The notes under the pieces: model-generated
What the model was told of the DNA's origin: nothing
The model's input: the letters and a program-made list of their open reading frames with translations, nothing else
Databases searched by the model: none
In this document: positions 1 to 10,795 of the stretch, one piece after another
Position numbering within the stretch: the first letter of the stretch is position 1
Layout: every line of letters starts with the position of its first letter
Position numbers and translations under genes: made by a program
Origin: Brienomyrus brachyistius
Taxonomy: Eukaryota > Chordata > Actinopteri > Osteoglossiformes > Mormyridae
Assembly (NCBI RefSeq): GCF_023856365.1
Contig: NC_064540.1
Coordinates: 13,169,191 to 13,233,190 of the forward strand
Reading direction: 5' to 3'
Length of the DNA stretch: 64,000 bases

Positions 1-600
1 TGTTGAGGACCAAATGAGATGCAGGTGTGAACGAGACCCAAGAGGGAGGAGATGAGATCACCAGCAGCGACCTCTGTTGGCCAAATGGGAAGAAAGCAGA
101 CACAGATCATAACACTGATCTTTGATGTGAACAATAACTGAAGCTCCTGATCTGTAGCTGCTAATATTTGATTGGCAAATTAGATATTTCAAATCACCCA
201 TATGACAGGAAGGTACAGATGACATGTTTTTGCTTAATGCAGCAGTCCTAGTTCTTGTTCCTCGAAACCTCCCAGGCTGTGGGCCTCCCCAAGTCCTCAT
301 CTGTGGCTTGCAAAGCCTACAATCTGGACATCTCCAATCTATAGGTCTTTCTGGGAAACACTTGCAGCTAATCAAAGAAAACTGCACCATACTGGCCACA
401 AGCAGAAAACCCCTTGTCACTTTGAATGCGAAGTTAGTTCTACATTTTAATTTTTTTCTGAGGTTTTTGAGTTTATTAAAAACTCTCCATTGCACAATTA
501 ATGAGAAACTTCATAAGAACAGGGTGCAGATTCAGTTCTAGGGGTCTGAACCAGGTCAAAACATAATGTCTTAAGGACAGTTACATATCTATTCAATTTC
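1..600. other. No supported gene
   Basis: Open frames at 58-495 (-) and 224-541 (+) overlap each other and match no domain I know. No splice context or repeat structure helps. Confidence 0.5.
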
Positions 601-601
601 A

Positions 602-740
602 GTTCAGCTCAATTTTATTTATATAGCACTTTTAAAAACAGTCATTGTCACAAAGCACTTTACATATAACCGACCCAAACCCCACTAAGCACTTGCCATT
701 CAAAAAAACAAAGGCTACTTCCAACTGCTGCAGGCAGGGT
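602..740. repeat. Short copy of a dispersed fish repeat
   Basis: CAGCTCAATTTTATTTATATAGCAC followed by a 'CACAAAGCACTTTACAT' segment. The same pair of motifs recurs at about 52335-52390 and, less clearly, at 62377-62420. Confidence 0.6.
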
Positions 741-829
741 TTGTAAAGAGACCCATATGCTCTATGAAGATTAATGAATAGTCTGGCTAATTCAAACAAA
801 TGGTTTTTAACCCTCTGAAACAAATGTGT

Positions 830-2430
830 ATTTATTTATTTAAGTCATGAATAACTTTTTATATTATATAAGTTTGCTATCTGCCCCCTCCTAGCTTATT
901 CCTTGCCACTGTCGACTTTAGCCCAGACTAAAGACTCCACTTTATCCATTTATCCCTAAATACACCCCTGGATAAAACCAATGGTGTTTTCTGTTGTTTC
1001 TGTGTGTGTGGATACCCAGTTGCAATCCTGTATATAAAACAAAATAGTTTATTATTAATGTTAATACACCCATATATTAATTAACAAGAATAGCATTCTG
1101 AGTCTACAAATTAGTTTTATGCCCCTATACTAAAGTAGGACCAAAAATTACAAATAAATATCTTTAATTAAAATACCTGAATTAAATAAATACATTTGTA
1201 GTACCTTGTAATACTCAGACTAACTATTTCAGCATATAACTTCAGCTTTTTAAATATTTTACCATTAAAGTTTCATTTGTTCCAACAGAGAAATATCTTC
1301 TGTTTTTCTGAGCAATTTCCTCCGGGATTAATAAAGTCTTCTGATTCCGATTCTTAATACGAAGTTCTAAATGTTATGTGTTATTTTCCTTTTTCCACAT
1401 ATCTTGAAAGTCTACCTCAACTTTTAAATTTCAGAAATAAGAACAGGAAATGACATACCGGAAGTCTTATTGTTGCTAGAATAACAAAACTCATCGTAAC
1501 TACCTAGCTGGTTAGCTTGCAAGCTAGGTGACCCTGTAGTTGCTTGCATGCAGCTTAAGATAGCAAGATTATTTTGGGTGTCCTCCTAGGTTCTCTTTTC
1601 AGATGCCTGACTATGATCAAATTTCCAAAGAATAAATCGATAACTGTGTGCCAAGTTAGGGCCTAGAAGGGCCTACTGGAAAACAAGTCTTAAAGATTAG
1701 TAAGACACAAACCAGCCCTCCCAACCCCCTGAGATAAAAAAGCATACAGCAAATTTTCTAGCTACTGCTGCTAAAGAAACTCCCTAGTTGAGCAAACTCT
1801 TTAGTTGAGCAAACTTATATTTGGTAGAGTGAGGAGACATGCCAGACCGCTGCTGGCCCAGTGGGAAAGATTTCACTGCTCTTGTTGACCTCAGTTCTAT
1901 TTTTAGAATCTTCACTTTGCATCAATCAAGCTCCAACAGAGAGATGCAAAAAGAAATGTGAGCGTTATTGCGGGGTCACCCTTCAGCAGAGCACGGCACG
2001 CAATACCATGTGCACAGAATGATGTTCATAAACATGGATCCCAAACACACACTGCAAAATAAAGACACATTAGACTGTCTCTAACACCACAATAAAACAC
2101 CTAAGCTCACAGCACCCCTAGTGAATCACTCCCTTAAACAAGTAATCTCATTCCTAATGCATGCTCACTTTGAAAAGCATAAATAAACATTGCTTTGAGG
2201 CACACACACATCTGAAACAGTATATAATTACACACCATACACTCTAAGTATACAGTACTTCTAAATATAGATCTCTTCAAGAAGTTTTTATGCTCAGGCC
2301 CTAGAGACAAACCTCCTTAAAAACAGTTCAAAAACTCAGAGAGACTCTAGAGATACTCTACTTCTAAACATAAAGCACTCTGTCTCTTAGCAGACTCTGC
2401 TGCTAGCATTGGTCCTTGGCCATTGGTCCT
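830..2430. other. AT-rich intergenic stretch, no gene seen
   Basis: No long ORF, splice pattern or recognisable mobile element. A short palindrome-like word group lies around 1500-1530 (AGCTGGTTAGCTTGCAAGCTAG). Confidence 0.5.
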
Positions 2431-2494
2431 TCTGTCATTTGAATTTGTTTAGGTGAAAATAAGCGATGTAAGACTGAACACTAGCCGATGTATA

Positions 2495-3066
2495 TTTCTC
2501 ATTTAAGCAATAACATACAAGAAGGAGTGCGGTTGTGTCAGATTTAGAGCACTTTGGCCTCGTGCCTGCGAGCAAATCACAGCCGTGATATATTGGAGTA
2601 CAGCCATATGATTTTGAGTATGTTATTGCTTTTATAAAACAGTTCATCGAGTAGCATAGTGTAACAGTAATAAGATACCGCATATTTTGTTTATTGATTC
2701 AGTCCGTAACTGATATAGTATTGTCTAATGTAGTTGGTGCCAGCAGTGAAACAGCTAGCCAGCTTATTAGTGGAATAACTTTGTATTGTAAATTAAAACA
2801 ATGCCGCAGGTCTAATATTGTGGTACTTGAATGGTGAAGAGATCATGAGGAGGACTGCAAAGTTCAGTTATTAGCAGACCCTGTTATTGCATGATCCTCA
2901 AAAGTACAGTGGTAAAACATCGAGCAAGAATAAAGAATACACTCACACACACAGATGAGGAACCTGTAAAAAGACAAAAGTGGACACAGGCAGCAAAGAT
3001 AGAGCGCAACTTTTTTCAGTTCAGCAGCTTCTAAAAACTTAAAATCCAAAACAGATCAAAATAAAA
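2495..3066 (+). repeat. Dispersed repeat family R1, copy 1 (contains palindromic segment 2507-2629)
   Basis: The whole stretch is alignable with 6360-6882 at roughly 75-80% identity by eye. Shared blocks include GAAGAGATCATGAGG, CAGTTATTAGCAGAC and ACTTAAAATCC-AAACAGATCA, in the same order. Within it, 2507-2629 is bounded by perfect 12-bp inverted repeats GCAATAACATAC / GTATGTTATTGC. No ORF. The family is not one I can name. Confidence 0.8.
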
Positions 3067-3109
3067 GAGGACTTAAAATTCAATAATGCAATAATTCAAT
3101 AATTTTCGG

Positions 3110-4400
3110 CTGGCGAATAAGGGGGCTAGAGCCGTCTGGGATGCTATTCCTCAGATCCCCAGGCCTTTTAAAGGGGCAGTGCCTGCGTTCACGACGCCAA
3201 CCCTAGCGGCACTGGCCAGTGCTCCTGATCTGCTTGTCCTGTCCGTGCCTGATCAACCGGTTCTGGAGATTCCAGACCAGGCTCCACAGAGGCTCGCGGT
3301 GATGTCCCTGGCTGGGACGTATTTCACCCTCCAGGGTCTCTGCTGGAGGGTGATGGAGGACCAGATGGCATGCGAGGCTCCAGAGGCTGCCCAATTGGTC
3401 ATACAGCTCCAGGGAGCCTTCGCAGCATTTTCTCCAGCGTCTTCGTCGCAAGAGCAGGAGGAGATCGCCGCATCCTTGGGGAGGCTGCTACAGTTGAGGA
3501 CAGAGCAGTCCCCCTCAACAGACTCCCTCAAGGTTCCTGCGGCACCCCCTGCTGGTTCCGAGCTGCCACCTCCGCCTCCGGAACCGCCCGAGCTGCCGCC
3601 TCTGCCTGCGGCACCTACGCCCGAGCTTCCGCCTACGCCTGCGGCACCTGCTACGCCCGAGCAGCCACCTCTGCCTGCGGCACCCGCTACGCCCGAGGCC
3701 CCTCTGCTTCCGCCTGCGGCTCCACCCGCACCTGTGATTGCAACCCCTGTGGCTCCTATTCCGGTTCCTGACCCCACTCCAGTTCCCTCAGCTCCAGTCC
3801 CCGAGGAGGTCCCGAACAATCGGACTATTGCTCCTTCCTCCTTGGAGGAGGAGGAGCTCGAATGGGACCCCTCGGGGACCTCCCTAGTGTCTCCTCTTCC
3901 CTTGCCCCGGCAAGGGCGACCCCAGCCCATACCCCATATGTCTGTGTCTCAGAAGGGGAGAGGACACAGGCGCGGGGTTAGGGTCCCGCCCACCCTGCCC
4001 CCTGGCTCGCCTTGGCTAGGGCTCGGGGGGCGCCTGCGGGTCCTAGGGCTCCGGGTCGTCGGTCGCCTGCAGGTCCCCCTCCGAAGCCTCATCACCCTGC
4101 CTCGGCCCCAACTCTGATGCCTCGTCGGTCGCCTGCGGGTTCTCCCGCTGCGGCTCCTCCGTCGCCTGCGGGTCCCCCCACTCCACTTGGCCGGCTGTGG
4201 CCATGTCATCGCCTGCTGCGGCTTCCCCTCCCTCCTTGCCTTTGCCGGTTTCCCCGTCAGCTCCCTCATCGCCTCCCCTGGTGCCCCCTCTGACTCCCTC
4301 CTCATCCCCTTCACCTGTCCCTCGCCCTGCCTCCTCAGCCCCTCCGAGCCTCCCTGTTTTGTGTCAGGTCCTTTTGTGTGTTCACGTTCCTTTTGCATTG
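3110..4400 (+). pseudogene. GC-rich island with proline-rich ORF, probably transposon-derived
   Basis: A sharp GC-rich block in AT-rich DNA carries an open frame at 3179-4117; the first in-frame ATG is 3303-3305, and codons upstream may belong to it. The N-terminal part (FTLQGLCWRVMEDQMACEAPEAA, then an SSSQEQEEIAASLGRLLQL helix) is not low complexity. It is followed by long Pro/Ala runs of PELPPLPAAPATPE type. After about 3990 the repeated Arg-Arg-Ser-Pro-Ala-Gly motif moves to another frame (4012-4293), suggesting a frameshift. I recognise the general type as a proline-rich ORF seen repeatedly in fish genomes in repeat contexts, but cannot name its element. No introns are evident. Not part of the channel gene. 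Confidence 0.5.
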
Positions 4401-5072
4401 AAGTTAATTGTGAGCCATTTGAACATTTGAAGTCTAATGTTTGTAATTTTGTCTCTGATGAGATTATTCGGTAGCAGAGGTTCAGTCTTATTTGGTAGAT
4501 GAGTTATTGTTTTAAAGAGATAGCGAGGGTTATTTCAATTGCAATCAATGAGGTTCGAATAACAGGCTGAACGTGCCCTATGAAGGGCTAGTTTGTATTG
4601 TTGCAGACTGTCAGACCATACCAACTGGAACACTTCTAAACCCGTGGAGTTCCAATCTGTGGCAATCCTGTTTGCAAGAGCGTGTGTGATCACTAAACCA
4701 CTGCATTTAAGTCATGGGTGACTTCATGTCTAGTATAGATGTCAATGAAGTTAACACTACTTACTGCATTAACAAATTGTAATGATTGTTTTTCTATCAT
4801 TTAGGTGATGTGTCCTAATAATCTTCTCAGCCATAGTCAAAGAGGGTGGCTCAATCACAAAGGTGATTAGATAATGGTCATAGAAGGACTTATTAAATGG
4901 ACAGACAGATACATGATGAGCATAAACTCTATGAGTGATAATCAAGTCTAATGTATGATTGTGAACATGAGTTGGTGCAGTTACGTGTTGGTGACATTCA
5001 ACAGAGTCCAGGAGGAACAGAAAACTTTTCCTGAAGGCATCAGTCTCTATGTACGCATGTATATTGAAGCCT
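4401..5072. other. AT-rich stretch, no gene seen
   Basis: Could be the untranslated 3' portion of the element carrying the proline-rich ORF, but I see no end signal. Confidence 0.4.
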
Positions 5073-5254
5073 GCAAGTTGCTAAATTGCCCGTAGGTATG
5101 CATGCATGAGTGAATGGTGTGTGAGTGTGCCCTGCGATGGGCTGGCCCCCCATCCTGGGTTGTTCCCTGCCTCATGCCCGTTGCTTCCGGGATAGGCTCC
5201 GGACCCCCCGCAACCCAGTAGGATAAGCGGTTTGGGAAATGGATGGATGAATGA
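5073..5254 (+). mobile_element. tRNA-derived SINE (family S1), 5'-truncated
   Basis: Only the 3' half is present: GCTAAATTGCCCGTAGG through GATGGGCTGGCCCCCCATCC to GGATAAGCGGTTTGGGAAAT, then GGATGGATGAATGAA. It lacks the tRNA-like head seen in the copy at 7308. Confidence 0.9.
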
Positions 5255-6359
5255 ACTGAATTAATCAAGCAGGAAATTCAGTATTTTACATACACAGGGT
5301 GCAATAACACGACTTACAGTACTTAGACCTGAATGGAAGTCCCCACAAAGATCTTCCTGTCAACTGCTGCTTTAATCCTGCAGTCGCTCTCTCCTCATTT
5401 CTACAGGGTGCTGTAATCAAACTCTAAGAGGAATTATCATTTTACTGACTGTTTGCCCTCTTTCTAATAGCTATTTTTAGTGTCGGGCTGAAGTGATACT
5501 CATTGGAAAGAGCACTCCCTACTGGTAGATTGTGGTCGGCACAAATGCATCTACTGTTGCGACAGATCCTTCCCTGAATGCAATATGTCCTGCATTTGTG
5601 TTACCACATGTCCTCATTTCAAAAACCACAACTACACTTCACGGATAAAAAGACATCCCATTTAGCTTTGCTGTTATTAAATAACCACATGCTACTAATG
5701 AGCTGCCTTCCTACATGCAGTTATGGACCTTTTGACTATGCTGCATAAATTCCCTACACATATTACTGTGTCTTGGAAGATGTTATACCTGCACATTAAC
5801 AGAACACCGTTTAATGTGCTCGAATTTAGCTTTTGGACACTTTATATTGATGCATATTCAACTCAACTGCTGAGGCAACTTGTCCTGAAATGGGCAGCCC
5901 TGATCTTACAGTGTTAGGCACAGTGAGTAGTTATTTCGAGTGAATGAGAAAAACAATTGGATTCATTGGTTTTCTTGTGGTCTGAATTCAATTAATGGGT
6001 CAGCAAAGTTAAGTCAAGACCCAAGCTAAGCCTCAAGGGCATGGGTAATATTATTCCAATATTGTGATCATACTTAAACGACCGTGGGAAGGGGGTTCAG
6101 GCCTGATTTTATCCCTGAAACCAAATCTATGCCGTTGCTAACTAGGAATACATATTACTACTTCCCTGAACACTGAATTTGAAATGTTGGAAGACATAAG
6201 CATGATGACCACTAGAGGGCGAAGGTGAGGCTTGAAGGTTTACTGTACAAACTGCAATATACACTCAACAGTGGAGGTGAGAGTTTTCAAATAATATAAT
6301 CTGTGTACAGTAAATCTGTTCACTGTATTTCTGGATATTTCAATGTGATAAAACTCAAA
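5255..6359. other. AT-rich stretch, no gene seen
   Basis: No ORF with recognisable domains, no splice pattern and no identifiable mobile element. Confidence 0.5.
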
Positions 6360-6882
6360 TACTTAAGCAATAATATACGAGAATGAGTGCGGTTGTAATC
6401 CAAAATATCACGGCTGTGATGCAGTCATAAGAAGATAATCAAAGTGAAAGTGAGATTGGCTATTGCGTCCAAACCTTCCGCGTACCTGGGAAATTCAGTC
6501 CGTAACCGATATAGATTTGTCTAATATCGTCAGCACAAGCAATGAAAAAAATAGCTAGTTTATTAGCAGAATTACTTCGCACGGTAAGATAAAACATGCT
6601 GCAGGTCTAACAACATATTGTGGTGGTCCAGTGGCGAAGAGATCATGAGGTGGACAACAAAATTCAGTTATTAGCAGACTCTATTATTGCGCGATCCTTG
6701 AAAGGCCAGTGGTAGAACGGCGAGCGAGAATAAACTCACAGACGGGGAGCCTTTGTGGAGACAGAATTGGATACGGCCAGTAGAGACGGCGCGCAACGGG
6801 TCATGTTTTTAAAACGTTTTTGTTTTCGGTTCGACAGCTTATAAAAACTTAAAATCCGAAACAGATCAAAATAAATCCAACA
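6360..6882 (+). repeat. Dispersed repeat family R1, copy 2
   Basis: Direct, diverged copy of 2495-3066. Starts GCAATAATATACGAGAATGAG (6366 onward) and ends ACAGATCAAAATAAA. The palindromic segment is decayed here, ending near GGCTATTGC about 6466. The two copies are 3.3 kb apart in the same orientation, with the GC-rich ORF island and an old SINE between them. Confidence 0.8.
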
Positions 6883-7296
6883 AAACGGAATACATATGAA
6901 CCTTTACTTTACACTGACTTCTGCCTTAGCTCATTTTTGAAACCGGTGGAAACACGGGCTTGTTCTCAAAGGCACCAAACGAGAATCAGCCCAGCACCAG
7001 CTCCGTGTTGGAGGAAATGAGGCATGTGTGACATCTGTAGATACACCTGTAAAGCAGAGTGATACAACTGATGTGAAATTTCCAAGTGCGATGATACTCT
7101 GTAAACTGCACTCATAGAAAGCCTCTTGTCCCATCAGATTTCTTGGTTGGAATTGACTGCTGTATAATTGAAAATAAATTATAATGCCAAGTAGTAGTGT
7201 ATTTGTATTGGATTTAAATGAAAAAAAAATGCTGAAAGTTGCAACAAATCAGCATTCTCTGTTAATGACTATATTGTTGCAGTATATAGACTATAT
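6883..7296. other. No supported feature
   Basis: A short minus-strand ORF (6931-7134) has no recognisable domain. A duplicated ATTGTTGCAGTATA word at 7270-7307 precedes the SINE. Confidence 0.5.
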
Positions 7297-7307
7297 TGTT
7301 GCAGTAT

Positions 7308-7654
7308 CGGTGCAGCATCGTGGTGCAGTGGTTAGCACTGTTGCCTCACACCTCTGGGACCCGGGTTTGAGTCGCCGCCTGGGTCACATGTGTGTGGAGT
7401 TTGCATGTTCTCCCCATGTCGTCGTGGGGTTTCCTCCGGGTATTCCAGTTTCCCCCCACGGTCCAAAAACACGCTGAGGCTAATTGGAGTTGCTAAATTG
7501 CCCGTAGGTGAGAGTGAATGGTGTGTGAGTGTGCCCTGCGATGGGCTGGCCCCCCATCCTGGGTTGTTCCCTGCCTGTGCCCGTTGCTTCCGGGATAGGC
7601 TCCGGACCCCCTGCGACCCAGTAGGATAAGCGGTTTGGAAAATGGATGGATGGA
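7308..7654 (+). mobile_element. tRNA-derived SINE (family S1), full length, 11-bp target duplication
   Basis: The head has an RNA polymerase III A box (TGGTGCAGTGGTTAGC) and a B box (GGGTTTGAGTC). The body includes TTTGCATGTTCTCCCCATG and CCTCCGGGTATTCCAG, and the tail is GGATAAGCGGTTTGGAAAAT followed by GGATGGAT. Flanked by TGTTGCAGTAT at 7297-7307 and 7655-7665. It depends on a LINE for movement; no coding capacity. Confidence 0.95.
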
Positions 7655-7665
7655 TGTTGCAGTAT

Positions 7666-8174
7666 AGCTGACTTGTTCGTCAGCTGATAATATTTTAGCA
7701 TAAACTACTGACATTGTAAAGAAATAATAAACTCGAAAAAATTTTTTTACATACAATATAGACGTTGCGATTCTGACACTGAGAATTTTTTTTTGAAAGT
7801 TTTGACCTAAGGAGATGACAGTCTCATAATTGCATTGTTATTGGGGATGACCGATATTAGGTGTGAATTACATAGGATGGGGTTGTTGCCAGGATAACGA
7901 CCATGTTTGCAAATAAAAGGTTAAAAGTTAAATGACCGGAAGGGGTCCTGTTGATGAGCAAAGGTATGTTAAGTACATGCTAGCAAAAATGTGCAAAGTG
8001 CTGTCTGTCTTACGCTGGATATGCAGTTGAAAAACTGAATTGACATAGATTTGCAAAATTGAAGGCTGGAGTCACTGAGAATGAAATTTGAATTAAATTT
8101 AAAAAAAATGACTAGTAAATATTAACTGGTAAATTTTTACATTATTCGGATTGATGGAAATCGCATCACAGCTT
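7666..8174. other. AT-rich stretch, no gene seen
   Basis: No ORF or repeat recognised between the two SINE insertions. Confidence 0.5.
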
Positions 8175-8187
8175 TGTATACAGTTTC

Positions 8188-8521
8188 CATCCATCCATTT
8201 TCCAAACCGCTTATCCTACTGCGTTGCGGGGGGTCCGGAGCCTATCCCGGAAGCAATGGGCAAGAGGCAGGGAACAACCCAGGATGGGGGGCCAGCCCAT
8301 CGCAAGGCACATTCACTCACACATGCACAGCTACGGGCAATTTAGCAACTCCAATTAGCCTCAGCATGTTTTTGGACTCTGGGGGGAAACCGGAGTACCC
8401 GGAGGAAACCCCACGACAACATGGGGAGAACATGCAAACTCCACACACATGTGACCCAGGCGGAGACTTGAACGCGGGTCCCAGAGGTGTGAGGCAACAA
8501 TGCTAACCACTGCACCACCAC
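8188..8521 (-). mobile_element. tRNA-derived SINE (family S1), minus strand, 13-bp target duplication
   Basis: Reverse complement of the 7308 copy, starting with the CCATCC tail and ending at the tRNA-like head (GCTAACCACTGCACCACCA). Flanked by TGTATACAGTTTC at 8175-8187 and 8522-8534. Confidence 0.95.
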
Positions 8522-8534
8522 TGTATACAGTTTC

Positions 8535-9420
8535 TACACTGTAATTTGGACTTTCAGAAAAATGTGTCATCTCCAACTGGCCCTCTGACATCACTCAAAG
8601 CAGGTTCTAAGTTCTCCCTCCTTCTGCAATATACTTTATTGTCATGTTACTTTCATTCTGTATTAAGCTGACTTGCATGTTGACCCAATTTAAGGTGTCA
8701 AAGGGAAGCATGGTATAATGGATATCATATGCTCCCTCCATATGATACCCTTTGCTTCCTACATTAGTTACCATCAACAAAAGTGGAACTTTCAGTAAGC
8801 ATGTGTAGCCTGATCTCAACTATGCATAGTTACAAAATGTACACTATTTAATAGAATCTTGTACTTGCTCCCCTGTGTTTGCATTGCACCAAACAATCCA
8901 AAGACGCTTGTAGGTGATTTTGTGACTCCAGATAGTACTTTGTGTCAGGGAAAGTTGTGTGATGGACCAGCTTCCCCTGCTCTAGAACACTGTGACCCTG
9001 ATGGACTGTTGTTGTCCATCTGTATCTAGTTAATCTCTATTCCTAAATTTTTTCTTCTCTGCTTTGAATGAGACACTGGCTGCTATTGAACAAGCCTGTA
9101 GTACGTTTAGAAACAGGACACTGATACCCTAATGGTAATCCCCATTAGTCAGAATGAGATTTGTCAAAAGGAAAGTGTATATGTTATAATTAATATAATA
9201 TTACAATGGCATTAGGGAATGCCACCCCCCTTGAGTACCCTTATGTTGCAGAACTTGTGTCCAGAACATTTCATGTCTCATGAGGAACCCTGCTGTTGTT
9301 CTTTTGAAGAAAGATGTTGAAATAAAGAGGAAAAGTCCATATGGCTGGGATTCTTTACAACGTAACTAGGGCTCAGTTCTTGGGAACAGCATATAGGAGT
9401 ATTACAACGCAAACTTAGTG
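8535..9420. other. No gene seen
   Basis: AT-rich intergenic sequence without a recognisable ORF or repeat. Confidence 0.5.
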
Positions 9421-9424
9421 TCCT

Positions 9425-9565
9425 TAAGTCTCATCATAACATAACACATTATGCTGCATTCATAAAGCATTACTAAAATGGCTAAAAATATTTATACAAA
9501 GGTATAACACATTATGGCCATGTGTATTATGCGTTATGAATGCTGTATGAACAGGGGCAGATCTA
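9425..9565. repeat. Palindromic AT-rich MITE-like repeat, copy 1
   Basis: Contains CATTCATAAAGCATTAC ... GGCTAAAAATATTTATAC ... TAACACATTATGGCCATGTG ... GCGTTATGAATG, reading similarly on both strands. Closely related words recur at 30785-30905. Confidence 0.6.
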
Positions 9566-10009
9566 CTGTGGTGGCGCAGAGTGGCACATGCCGCCCGAAA
9601 ATTGTCTATTGCCACCCTAGTTTTGTATATGAGATATTGTTTATTAAAATACGCTAACGTTAATGCTTTGAGCAAGTCTAGCAGCAGTTAACATGGAATA
9701 TGAATTCTAAAATTGAAGATCTCACATAATGTATGACCTCTCTTCCTTGAAAAATGATTCGGCTCATAGCTTCCTAACCAGACTGCAGTGCGTTGCACAA
9801 GCTAAGCGTAAGTTCGATTGTAATGTTGGGTGTAAACTTTACCTTAAATCGCACATCATGATTTTCTTTGTCAGTGGCACCACTGCGACTTCAGTTTCAT
9901 TGTAGTTAGTAAGCTACTAAATAAAAATACTGTCACGCAGAGTAACATTTTCACTGTGGACAACCAATCCAGTTTCCTTTCCTTTCCAATTCCTGCCACT
10001 TATCCAGGG

Positions 10010-10235
10010 TCAGGTCGGGGGATACCAGTCTAAGCAGGGATGCCTAGACCTCCCTCTCATCAGCCACCTCCACCAGCTCCTCTGAGGGAATACAAGAGAT
10101 ATAACCTCTCCAGTATGTCCTGGGTCTGCTCCGGGGCCTCCTCCGGGTTGGACATATCTGAAACACCTCCCCAGGGAGCCATCGAGGAGGCATCCTATAT
10201 AGGTGCCCGAACCACCTCAACTGCTCAGCTCTCTA
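10010..10235 (-). mobile_element. RTE/Rex-like LINE 3' end fragment, minus strand
   Basis: The text CCACCTCCACCAGCTCC ... CCTGGGTCTGCTCC ... GGACATATCTGAAACACC ... GAGGAGGCATCCTATA is, on the minus strand, the 3' coding end of a LINE abundant in fish (..GRPRTRW-like). It is fragmentary and decayed. Confidence 0.6.
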
Positions 10236-10289
10236 TTCAGTACGACAGAAAAGTGCAATGTCCATATTACTGCTGATGCTGTACCGATC

Positions 10290-10680
10290 CGCCAGTCAGT
10301 GTCCCACTCCCTTCTTGCCAGCAGTAAGTTAGACTCGTTCCTGGTGGGTGTTGGACTCTGTCAGGGCTGCCCCTTGTCATCAATTCTGTTAATATATATA
10401 TATTTTTTTAATTTCTAGCCATAGCCATGTGGTGGAAGTGGTCCAGTGCGGGAGCCTCAGGATTACATCTTTGCTTTTTGTGGATGATGTGGTCCGGTGA
10501 CCCCCAGCATGCACTGGGGCAGCTGAGTGTGAGGTGGCCGGGATGCAGATAAGCACCTCCAAGTTTGAGGCCATGGTTCTGGGATAGAAAAGGGTGGATT
10601 CCCCTCTCCTGGTGGGGGATGAGTTGCTGTTCCAAGTATCTTGGAGTCTTCGAGTAAGGGAATACAAACCAAACGCTAAT
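10290..10680 (+). mobile_element. RTE/Rex-like LINE reverse transcriptase fragment, plus strand
   Basis: Translated pieces read LDSFLVGVGLCQGCPLSSI, then LRITSLLFVDDVV (the RT catalytic FVDD box), then STSKFEAMVLG and LLVGDELL. This is the fish LINE RT order. It has stops, a frame break and an AT-rich insert at 10392-10415. It lies in the opposite orientation to the fragment just before it. Confidence 0.75.
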
Positions 10681-10795
10681 TCAGGTTCTATAGGGACCCG
10701 ACGGCCCACGACAGTGGACCCCATACCCAAAACACAGAGGATAAAGCGTAGACCTAGTTACAGACACGCCTGAAGGATCTGATCTCTGATTATAA

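Noticed and set aside
58..541. Overlapping ORFs on both strands near the left edge
   Set aside because: Neither matches a known domain; no way to prefer one.
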